A stretch of 27,479 nt of DNA from a virus, in IMG/VR virus record IMGVR_UViG_3300042691_008652, positions 1 to 27,479 of that record. The stretch is one strand, 5' to 3'. Position numbers and translations under genes: made by a program. Positions 1 through 4,669 of this stretch are shown here, piece by piece (position 1 is the stretch's first letter; each line of letters opens with the position of its first letter). The notes below the pieces were generated by a model, which saw only the letters and a list, made by a program, of their open reading frames with translations, did not search any database and was not told the DNA's origin.

Positions 1-470
1 TGACGGGAGCTAGGTCTGGCGCGATCCTGTCCCTGACTTGGGACCGTGTGGACTTCGACGCCGGAACCATTGATTTCCAACAGATGGAGCCTGAAAACCC
101 GCTGCAGAAGCGAGCGCGGAAGGCCGCGGCCAAGGTCGCCATGACGCCGGAACTCCGGCTGCATCTGCTCGAGGCGAAGGCCGGGGCCCTGACGGGGCAC
201 GTCATCGAATGGGACGCGGCGCCCGTCCAATCCATCCGCAAGGGGTTCAGCGAGGCGTGCCGGCGGGCTGGGCTGACCGATGTGGTGCCGCACACCCTTC
301 GGCATACCCACGCGACCTTAGCGCTAGAGGGCGGCGTTGAGGTCGAGCGGATCAGCCGCCAGCTGGGGCACAGGGACAGCGCGACAACTCGGGGCATCTA
401 TCTCCACCCGTCCGCAGATTACTCAGCCCCATCGGCGCAGGCTGTAGCGCTCAGGATCGTGCGGAAGTAA
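1..470 (+). CDS. int: Tyrosine recombinase (phage integrase), C-terminal part, 5' truncated by window edge
   Basis: The frame is open from base 3 to a TAA at 468-470, so about 155 C-terminal residues are visible and the N-terminal arm-binding and core-binding parts lie outside. It begins with TGARSGAILSLTWDRV, the conserved entry to the tyrosine recombinase catalytic domain (TGxR..E/ail.L.W..vd). Box II appears as HTLRHTHAT (His-x-x-Arg at about bases 291-308), followed by LGH and then GIYLHP, which contains the likely nucleophilic Tyr. The protein would catalyse site-specific integration and excision at an attachment site. It reads rightward toward tRNA-Val 225 bp downstream, while almost everything else reads leftward. 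An internal GTG at 48 is not the true start, because the conserved domain continues upstream of it. It could belong to this phage or to a neighbouring element. Confidence 0.9.
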   Translation, partial: TGARSGAILSLTWDRVDFDAGTIDFQQMEPENPLQKRARKAAAKVAMTPELRLHLLEAKAGALTGHVIEWDAAPVQSIRKGFSEACRRAGLTDVVPHTLRHTHATLALEGGVEVERISRQLGHRDSATTRGIYLHPSADYSAPSAQAVALRIVRK

Positions 471-676
471 CAAAGTGCTCCCCTGTCCGCCCGAACCTGT
501 TTTCTCACCAAAGCTGCCGAATCCTGCCACAGCAGCCATTGTCAACGCTGCAGAATCCCAATGAAACCAATCTGGCGACGACGGAGCGCTTTGTTTACAC
601 CGATGCGCGCCAGTGTCTGAAATCGTAGTCAAGTCGTTTAGTTTCAGATGGTTAGCGCAAATTAACAAAGTGTTCC
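469..676. repeat. Imperfect 13-bp direct repeat in the int-tRNA spacer; possible integrase arm sites
   Basis: AACAAAGTGCTCC at 469-481 recurs as AACAAAGTGTTCC at 664-676 with one mismatch, in the same orientation. The copies bracket the non-coding spacer between the integrase stop and tRNA-Val. Short direct repeats next to a tRNA attachment core are typical of recombinase arm-binding sites, but that role is inferred from position only. The spacer also holds a CTGAAA/TTTCAG inverted repeat (617-622 and 642-647). I see no convincing gene in it. Confidence 0.35.
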
Positions 677-694
677 GTAGGTTCAACTTCACTC

Positions 695-769
695 GGGCGC
701 GTAGCTCAGCGGTAGAGCATTGGTTTTACACACCAGCGGTCGCAGGTTCGATCCCTGCCGCGCCCACCA
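695..769 (+). tRNA. tRNA-Val (anticodon UAC), with encoded CCA; probable attachment site
   Basis: A complete cloverleaf can be folded by eye. The acceptor stem is GGGCGCG/CGCGCCC (7 of 7 pairs), and the D-arm is GCTC..GAGC. The anticodon stem TTGGT/ACCAG encloses the loop TTTACAC, giving anticodon TAC. The T-arm is GCAGG-TTCGATC-CCTGC, followed by discriminator A and an encoded CCA at 767-769. The 3' half is also read antisense as the last 14 codons of the HNH/AP2 gene, which suggests that this half is shared between phage and host as the recombination core. No second copy of the 3' half was noticed elsewhere in the window. A phage-borne tRNA is the alternative. Confidence 0.95.
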
Positions 770-1268
770 CGTCGTCGATCTGATTAAGAACTGCAAATTC
801 ACCGTGCAGCCGCACGGCGGCATCGTTGTATGCCTTGGCAGCTTCATTTGCGGTGTCAAACCTGCCGAGATAATGTCTCTTACGGTCCTTCATGATGAAG
901 GCATCAAACGTTCCAGGGCGGCGGCTTATCTGGACGCCACGGAACCCCGTGTACCCAGGCCTGAGAGACCTATTGCGAGCGCTCTCCCCCATGGTGGCAT
1001 ACCGTAAGTTCTCACGCCTATTGTCGAGCGGGTTGCGGTTCTTGTGGTCAGCGACACGTCCAGGCATCGGCGGCATCACCATCATATGCAGCTTGCGATA
1101 GACCTTGCCGTTCGGCCAATAGGCTGTGGCGCATTTCGGTTTGCGACTTGGGTACGAGGTGATGCTCAGAGCGCCACGCACCAGCCCGACGTCATCTGGC
1201 GACATCAGCACCACGTGCCAGTAGCTTGATGGCGTGAACACATGATTTCCGCAATGGCACGTTTTCAT
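726..1268 (-). CDS. HNH homing-type endonuclease with C-terminal AP2 DNA-binding domain; 3' end overlaps tRNA-Val
   Basis: The protein has 180 residues. An HNH core lies at about residues 71-92 (DHKNRNPLDNRRENLR, with Asp74-His75 and Asn83/Asn87 in the usual places). An AP2-type DNA-binding domain follows at about 107-162 (TGFRGV...YLGRFDT..EAAKAYNDAA...GEFA.LN). This HNH-AP2 architecture is common in phage-encoded free-standing nucleases that cut DNA and can spread by gene conversion. The ATG at 1268 has an AGGGG Shine-Dalgarno 8 nt upstream. AP2 nucleases normally end just after the GEFAxLN motif. Here the frame continues into the tRNA, so residues 167-180 are encoded antisense to tRNA-Val. 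That tail is probably a by-product of the attachment core. It is the last gene of the leftward control block. Confidence 0.85.
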   Translation of the reverse strand: MKTCHCGNHVFTPSSYWHVVLMSPDDVGLVRGALSITSYPSRKPKCATAYWPNGKVYRKLHMMVMPPMPGRVADHKNRNPLDNRRENLRYATMGESARNRSLRPGYTGFRGVQISRRPGTFDAFIMKDRKRHYLGRFDTANEAAKAYNDAAVRLHGEFAVLNQIDDVVGAAGIEPATAGV

Positions 1269-1303
1269 AGGTGCGCCCCTGGTTCACCTGCACTCGTCCC
1301 TCC

Positions 1304-1510
1304 TCAGTTTGACTTGCTGTCCTCAATGGCGTCTCGGCGCGCCGCCCACTTGTCGTCGAACATCCGGCCCTGCTTGTGCGGCCCTTTCCCCCAGCGCTCC
1401 CACCAGTACGATCCGCCCTCGTCTCGATACAGGATATATCCAGGCGGCATGTCGTGCGGCTTGATCTCGCGACCGCAAGCCCAGACTCTGCCGTTCGGAG
1501 CGTTGAGCAT
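1304..1510 (-). CDS. Small tryptophan-rich hypothetical protein (68 aa)
   Basis: I do not recognise a named family. The 68-residue product is rich in aromatic and charged residues (WACGREIKPHDMPPGYILY, then YWWERWGKG) with no membrane segment or signal peptide, so it is probably cytoplasmic. ATG at 1510 follows a purine-rich AGGGTAGG stretch that serves as a Shine-Dalgarno. It lies 11 nt downstream of the 59-aa gene and 35 nt upstream of the HNH/AP2 gene on the same strand. This spacing suggests one leftward transcript that begins at the recombinase-like gene. Overlapping frames in the same stretch have no start signal as good. Confidence 0.6.
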   Translation of the reverse strand: MLNAPNGRVWACGREIKPHDMPPGYILYRDEGGSYWWERWGKGPHKQGRMFDDKWAARRDAIEDSKSN

Positions 1511-1521
1511 CGGTGCCTACC

Positions 1522-1701
1522 CTATTGCGCTTTTTCAGCAACCATCTTCTGCAGGCACGCGATCAGCGTCACGGCTTGCGCTTTCGTCATGTCAATCATG
1601 TCGCTTGGCTCAAAGCCGTTTGTGCGGACGATGGTGATCGTATCGTCAGCCTCTAGGTCAACCTCGAAACCGTCCATCGCTCCGTGCTCGCGTATCTCCA
1701 C
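1522..1701 (-). CDS. Small acidic hypothetical protein (59 aa), GTG start
   Basis: The start is set by the ribosome site: GGAGG lies 7 nt before GTG at 1701, directly after the TAA of the upstream gene (TAACAACGGAGG). A later ATG at 1677 has only a crowded GGAG 2 nt away. The product is acidic in the middle (FEVDLEADDTITIV) and ends in an amphipathic helix (KAQAVTLIACLQKMVAEKAQ). It has no recognised domain. Translational coupling to the 93-aa gene and the compact spacing suggest a shared leftward message with the recombinase-like regulator. Phage early-type accessory protein is a guess from position. Confidence 0.6.
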   Translation of the reverse strand: MEIREHGAMDGFEVDLEADDTITIVRTNGFEPSDMIDMTKAQAVTLIACLQKMVAEKAQ

Positions 1702-1717
1702 GGCAGAGCCTCCGTTG

Positions 1718-1999
1718 TTAGGCGACCGCCTTGGGCCGCTGCTCCAGCTTGGCATCGACGCTCTGCACGATCTCGTAGTCGTGAAGGCGCTCGTTGCCGC
1801 CGACGCTGTAATAGTTCTTGCCGATCTCCCACGGCTCGCCGTCGTCAATCCGGTTCAGGTGGCTGATCAGCAGGCGCCCTTTGGCGTAGCGCAGGGCCTG
1901 CTGGTACATGTAGCAGCGCTTGCCGCGCGCCCCGATGTAGTGGAACACCTTGAGCACGTCGCCGGGCTCGATGTTCCTCCCATGCTTGTCCCGCGCCAT
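1718..1999 (-). CDS. Conserved-looking hypothetical protein (93 aa)
   Basis: ATG at 1999 has AGGAG 8 nt upstream, a strong site. The protein starts MARDKHGRNIEPGDVLKV and continues with VFHYIGARGKRCYMYQ, a pattern resembling small beta-barrel or SH3/KOW-like proteins in which a GD-x-hydrophobic turn precedes alternating strands. This resemblance is weak and no function is claimed. There is no membrane segment. It sits 9 nt after the stop of the recombinase-like gene and is followed by the 59-aa gene, whose ribosome site overlaps its stop. It is clearly the coding frame here, given start signal, composition and packing. Confidence 0.65.
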   Translation of the reverse strand: MARDKHGRNIEPGDVLKVFHYIGARGKRCYMYQQALRYAKGRLLISHLNRIDDGEPWEIGKNYYSVGGNERLHDYEIVQSVDAKLEQRPKAVA

Positions 2000-2008
2000 G
2001 CTCGGCTC

Positions 2009-2581
2009 CTAGTTTGTACGCCCCGAGGGGCCGAATTTCTGGTAGCTCCGCGTCATCGTCCAGCCTTTCGGGCTGGCCTGGATCGCGGCCTTGTTCGTGC
2101 GGTGTTGCAGGCTGAACCACGCCACGCGTGCCTGCTCCGTCTGCTCCGGCGTGAACGCCTTTGGCGGGCGTCCCGCGCCGTCCCGCTTGCGCGGCGAACG
2201 TCCGGAGTGCGTCAACGCCTCGATAGCGTCTGCGATCATATCGTCTCGCTCGGCCCTGTCTGCCGTGCTGCGCCCGCTTTCAACTTCGAAAACGTGCCCG
2301 CCTTTGGCTTCTATCAAGCGGATTGCCGCCCACAGCTCGCGGCGGGGGCGGTCTGCCGTGCGGAGCTTCGGCGGTGCCAGAACGTGGAGCCGCATGACCG
2401 CGATTGCCTCGCCTTTGCGGAGGGACCGGACCAACGCCGCCAGCGTCTCGTCTCCGCGCCCCTCGACATAGACCTTATCCGCCGCAACGCCGTGCGCGAT
2501 CAGTCCAGCCTCTTGCCCGGCGGCAGTGAGCCGGGGCAGCGGGCGGACGTATCCTCTAAGGTGGCGCGTTGTGGAAATCAT
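2009..2581 (-). CDS. Serine-recombinase-like protein lacking catalytic residues; putative DNA-binding regulator
   Basis: The 190 residues follow the resolvase/invertase plan. There is a GYVR first strand (residues 10-13), an alternating helix/strand core with LRKGEAIAVMRLHVLA (54-69) where resolvases have a strand ending KLDRLGR, and LIEAKGGHVF (89-98). A C-terminal GRPPK...TPEQTEQARVAW segment (138-155) matches the Hin-type helix-turn-helix entry. The nucleophilic Ser of the RVS motif is replaced by Pro/Leu (GYVRPLPRL), and the two conserved Arg of DRLGR are replaced by Val and Pro. It should therefore not recombine DNA and more likely binds it. ATG at 2581 has no Shine-Dalgarno. A candidate promoter would place the transcript start within a base or two of the ATG, implying a leaderless message. 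Longer upstream frames lack conserved content. Confidence 0.7.
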   Translation of the reverse strand: MISTTRHLRGYVRPLPRLTAAGQEAGLIAHGVAADKVYVEGRGDETLAALVRSLRKGEAIAVMRLHVLAPPKLRTADRPRRELWAAIRLIEAKGGHVFEVESGRSTADRAERDDMIADAIEALTHSGRSPRKRDGAGRPPKAFTPEQTEQARVAWFSLQHRTNKAAIQASPKGWTMTRSYQKFGPSGRTN

Positions 2582-2604
2582 GTTGTGAAAATGCACGACA
2601 CATA

Positions 2605-2616
2605 TTGACACGTCAA
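2605..2616. promoter_or_regulatory. 12-bp dyad (TTGAC-AC-GTCAA) covering back-to-back -35 elements; candidate operator
   Basis: TTGAC (2605-2609) and GTCAA (2612-2616) form an inverted repeat with a 2-bp centre. The plus strand gives TTGACA, and the minus strand gives TTGACG (2616-2611). The leftward hexamer has CATTTT (2593-2588, three of six matches) 17 nt further on. A second inverted pair, GTTGTG (2582-2587) and CACAAC (2636-2641), is almost concentric with this dyad. Protein binding here could switch both directions at once; the binder is not known. Confidence 0.45.
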
Positions 2617-2633
2617 GCGGAACAGTAAATATT
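2605..2633 (+). promoter_or_regulatory. Sigma70-type promoter for the rightward small-gene pair
   Basis: A perfect -35 TTGACA at 2605-2610 is followed after 17 nt by AATATT at 2628-2633, which matches TATAAT at four of six positions. Transcription would begin near 2640, about 40 nt before the ATG at 2680. It lies in the only clearly divergent intergenic region of the control block. Confidence 0.55.
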
Positions 2634-2679
2634 CCCACAACGAACAGAGCGGCGCTGCCGCTTACAGGAGGCCCAACTG

Positions 2680-2871
2680 ATGCAGCCGCACAACGCCTAC
2701 GCCTTGGCCATCGCCTTCGTTGGGATGTGCTTTGCCATCGCCTACGGCACAGCGATGACTCCGCCGTCACGCGATCCTCGCGTGACTTGCATCGACCAGC
2801 GCGGTGAGTGGGTTCCGGGATGGACAAACCTCAGCGGAACGTGTCGTTTTCAACCAACAGCGCAGCGCTGA
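2680..2871 (+). CDS. Small exported or membrane protein (63 aa)
   Basis: AGGAGG at 2666-2671 stands 8 nt before the ATG, one of the best ribosome sites in the window. A hydrophobic segment (about residues 7-25, AYALAIAFVGMCFAIAYGT) acts as a signal peptide or membrane anchor. It is followed by a short polar domain with two Cys (C37 and C55) and WVPGWTNLSGTC, which could form a periplasmic disulfide. No family is recognised. It is the first gene of a rightward pair driven by the promoter at 2605-2633, opposed to the rest of the phage genes. A role in superinfection exclusion or lysogeny would fit its size and position but is inference. Confidence 0.7.
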   Translation: MQPHNAYALAIAFVGMCFAIAYGTAMTPPSRDPRVTCIDQRGEWVPGWTNLSGTCRFQPTAQR

Positions 2872-2886
2872 AGAAAGGCCCGTCCG

Positions 2887-3144
2887 ATGCGCCTTGCCAC
2901 GCCTCCCAGCCCTGCGTGCTGTCGGACATGCGGCTCCATCTCGTGGCCGGGACAGCAGGTCTACGTCGGGCGTCTAGGTGTCGAGTGCGTGCCGTGTCGC
3001 GATCGGGATTGGATCGCGGCTAGTGAGCCATCACAGCATGCCAGCCAACCCTTGCAAGGCCGACAAGGACAACGGCAATCCCGATCCAACAGGTGTGTTT
3101 CAACGGAACAATCGCGCGATCATCTGGCCGACGCTCTCGGCTGA
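2887..3144 (+). CDS. Small zinc-ribbon-like protein (85 aa)
   Basis: ATG at 2887 lies 15 nt after the previous stop, with AAGAAAGG about 10 nt upstream. The N-terminal half contains two CxxC knuckles, C12-x2-C15 (CRTCG) and C34-x2-C37 (CVPC), separated by 18 residues; this is the layout of a small zinc ribbon. The C-terminal half is Gln/Ser/Arg-rich, without clear structure, and overlaps the opposite-strand lysis genes, so it may be disordered. It is probably cotranscribed with the 63-aa membrane protein. Zinc binding is inferred from spacing only. The overlap lowers confidence in the exact end. Confidence 0.5.
   Translation: MRLATPPSPACCRTCGSISWPGQQVYVGRLGVECVPCRDRDWIAASEPSQHASQPLQGRQGQRQSRSNRCVSTEQSRDHLADALG
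3020..3103 (-). CDS. Possible 27-residue single-span membrane peptide
   Basis: A TTG at 3103 overlaps the TGA of the 78-aa gene (TTGA), the coupling style used throughout the operon. It opens a frame reading KHTCWIGIAVVLVGLARVGWHAVMAH, one transmembrane helix. No independent Shine-Dalgarno is seen, and the frame is also open upstream. It would be the last gene of the lysis block. It may equally be the chance end of a longer non-coding frame. Confidence 0.25.
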   Translation of the reverse strand: MKHTCWIGIAVVLVGLARVGWHAVMAH

Positions 3145-3336
3145 GAGATTGAGACCAGTTCCCGCCGCCCATAGTCCGCCGGCCGCCGCGATCCGGCCTA
3201 TCCAGCTTTCGGCTAGCAAAACCTTGCTCTCGACCTGTGTTACTCGGGTATCGAGGCTCGCGATCTGTTCGTCGTGCTCGCGAATGTGTTCCAGAGCCCG
3301 GCCGAACTCGATCCCCGTCTCGAAATCCCAGCGCAT
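3100..3336 (-). CDS. Coiled-coil plus hydrophobic-segment protein in the lysis cassette (78 aa)
   Basis: Residues 15-45 form a heptad-like helix (IREHDEQIASLDTRVTQVES). A moderately hydrophobic stretch follows at 46-63 (WIGRIAAAGGLWAAGTGL). This layout resembles small holin-associated proteins of the XhlA/DUF1515 kind, where a soluble coiled coil sits on a membrane helix, but the match is by architecture only. ATG at 3336 was chosen because the protein then starts MRWDFETGIEFG; AGGGA lies 11 nt upstream. An ATG at 3343 opens a different frame that looks random. It lies 12 nt downstream of the Rz1 gene, so a part in timing or localising lysis is plausible. Confidence 0.6.
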   Translation of the reverse strand: MRWDFETGIEFGRALEHIREHDEQIASLDTRVTQVESKVLLAESWIGRIAAAGGLWAAGTGLNLSAESVGQMIARLFR

Positions 3337-3348
3337 CGCTCATGGTCC

Positions 3349-3612
3349 CTACCTCGCGGACGCGACTTGCTGCGGGGATTTATCGAATTTGCATGGCGCT
3401 GAATATACTCGAATTGACTTAAAACGTATGCTGTCTACGTAGGAATTTTGGGCCGCAATCTGCTGCTGAAGCCAGCAAGGGGCCCTCGTGCTGTTTTGGA
3501 CGCGCGGCATGTCGTCCAGCACCTTAGTCGTTGCGGGTAGAGGGATCTCGTTCCCCGCGCACCCGGCCAGAGCTAGAGTTATCAGCAGCGCGCTTGCCGA
3601 GCTTGGTTGCAT
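3349..3612 (-). CDS. o-spanin, Rz1-like outer-membrane lipoprotein
   Basis: The 87-residue product starts MQPSSASALLITLALAGCAG, a short hydrophobic signal with lipobox LAGC and the lipidated Cys at residue 18. This predicts an outer-membrane lipoprotein of the Rz1 type. The mature part holds IPLPATTKVLDDMP and two further Cys (C46 and C73). Spanins join inner and outer membranes and disrupt the outer membrane in the last step of lysis. The start at 3612 lies inside the Rz-like gene in another frame, and 89 bp are shared. That overlapping arrangement is diagnostic of many Rz/Rz1 pairs and decides the start over upstream codons that would bury the signal peptide. Confidence 0.75.
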   Translation of the reverse strand: MQPSSASALLITLALAGCAGNEIPLPATTKVLDDMPRVQNSTRAPCWLQQQIAAQNSYVDSIRFKSIRVYSAPCKFDKSPQQVASAR

Positions 3613-3772
3613 TGTCGGTGGCCTTCTCGATCTTGGCCACGGCTTTGACAGCGCCTTTGGCCTGTTGGTGCGACACGTCCCACGCACGCAACCCGATCAA
3701 CGCCACGACGGCACTCACGATGATGCCAATACGAGCCGGCCAGCCGGCCAGCAATGCTGCAATCTGGATCAT
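3524..3772 (-). CDS. i-spanin, Rz-like inner-membrane protein
   Basis: An 82-residue protein with an N-terminal membrane helix (about 14-29, RIGIIVSAVVALIGLR). A helical Lys/Ala-rich periplasmic region (KGAVKAVAKIEKATDNATKLG) and a polar tail follow. This topology, with a following lipoprotein gene nested in another frame, identifies it as the inner-membrane partner of a two-component spanin. ATG at 3772 overlaps the TGA of the endolysin gene (ATGA), so translation is coupled. It is shorter than lambda Rz (about 150 aa), which leaves a short periplasmic span. Confidence 0.7.
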   Translation of the reverse strand: MIQIAALLAGWPARIGIIVSAVVALIGLRAWDVSHQQAKGAVKAVAKIEKATDNATKLGKRAADNSSSGRVRGERDPSTRND

Positions 3773-4494
3773 GACCAGCTCTCCGCTTTCTTAGACAGCC
3801 AGAGCAGCCCGCACGCCACGGCAGCGACGCCAAACGACATCGGGTTCGCAACCATCCAAGCAAAGAACCCTGCGATCTGGTCGGCGACCTGCTGCCACGC
3901 CTGCATGACGCTGATGTAAATCGATATGACCGCCGGTGGTCCGGCTTTGGCCGCGATGTCCGCGGCGGTGCCGATCTGCTCGCGCGTCTTTGCCTCTGGC
4001 TTCTGGTTCGGCACGTCGTTCTCGGGGCTGGGAGCGGGCGCCAGGCCGTCGCCGAACGCCATGCTGTGTCCTTGTGCCCAGCCGTCATCATCCAGCGGGA
4101 AGGCCTTCCCAGCCTCCTGAAAGGCCATCGCCTTCGCCAACGGTACGGCAAAGGCCGGATCGGCGATCAGCTCGCGGGTGAGCACGGTGCCGCCATCGAC
4201 GCCGGCACGGGTCTTGAGCACGGAGGCATAGGTGCCGGCCGAGTAGCCACCGCACCACGTCGTGATCGCCTTGGCGAGAGGCTGGCCGCAGTAGTGCTTG
4301 CTCGAGGCCAGCAGGTGGAACTGAGCCGCCGCGCCGTGCTGCGGCGTCGGGAACGTCGCGATGCGGTTGGTGCGCGGCTTGCCGTCCGGCCCTTTCCACT
4401 TCAGGGTTTCGAAGGCCGTGGACCCGAATTTTCTCGAGCTTGCGCCGGGCTCCATCGCGCCGGGGTTGTTGTTGCGGATAGATGCGGGTGTCAT
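3769..4494 (-). CDS. Peptidoglycan-degrading endolysin-type enzyme with C-terminal membrane segment
   Basis: The 241-residue protein opens with SIRNNNPGAM (residues 5-14), then RIATFPTPQHGAAAQFHLL (44-62) and AITTWCGGYSAGTYASVL (77-93). This is the signature of the phage muralytic family often named structural protein P5 or transglycosylase-like (RNNNPGNI ... F.tpe.G..A). A Pro/Glu-rich linker (150-172) leads to hydrophobic stretches at about 186-216 and 218-234 (SFGVAAVACGLLWLSKK), so the catalytic part appears membrane-tethered. ATG at 4494 was preferred over a TTG at 4533 because the domain starts right there. It sits between a small membrane protein and the spanin pair, the expected place for the endolysin. 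Confidence 0.7.
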   Translation of the reverse strand: MTPASIRNNNPGAMEPGASSRKFGSTAFETLKWKGPDGKPRTNRIATFPTPQHGAAAQFHLLASSKHYCGQPLAKAITTWCGGYSAGTYASVLKTRAGVDGGTVLTRELIADPAFAVPLAKAMAFQEAGKAFPLDDDGWAQGHSMAFGDGLAPAPSPENDVPNQKPEAKTREQIGTAADIAAKAGPPAVISIYISVMQAWQQVADQIAGFFAWMVANPMSFGVAAVACGLLWLSKKAESWS

Positions 4495-4543
4495 GCGGGT
4501 GTCTCTCTCGATCGTCGGGGATACGCGAGACAACCCGAATTGC

Positions 4544-4669
4544 TTACTTCTTCGCGGTCCACTCGACCCAGATCAGCGGCTGCCATGGCCGGTTTGATTC
4601 AACGAGGGCATAGATCGACACGCCAACCAGCGCGACAAACACGATCGAGAAAAGCCTTATACGGTCCAT
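4544..4669 (-). CDS. 41-aa single-span membrane protein, candidate holin-type component
   Basis: ATG at 4669 overlaps the end of the SPRY gene by 13 nt and has AGGA about 9 nt upstream. The product is a basic N-terminus, one membrane helix (LFSIVFVALVGVSIYALV, residues 6-23), then a Trp/Pro-rich tail (NRPWQPLIWVEW) and a Lys-Lys end. It stands immediately upstream of the endolysin gene, where holins or pinholins are often found. One helix with a short tail would make a very small holin, so this is a positional proposal. The gene is short enough to be missed by routine calling. Confidence 0.55.
   Translation of the reverse strand: MDRIRLFSIVFVALVGVSIYALVESNRPWQPLIWVEWTAKK

Noticed and set aside
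423-692. Minus-strand open frame of 89 codons in the int-tRNA spacer
   Set aside because: It overlaps the integrase C-terminus antisense, has no ribosome site and no protein-like pattern.
1376-2608. Long plus-strand open frame (410 codons) opposite the control block
   Set aside because: High-GC antisense shadow: Arg/Ala/Leu-rich, no start signal, and it covers several well-supported minus-strand genes with good ribosome sites.
3020-3343. Full 107-codon minus-strand frame starting at 3343
   Set aside because: Its first half overlaps the 78-aa coiled-coil gene in another frame and looks random; only the last 27 residues look like a membrane helix, kept as a low-confidence call.
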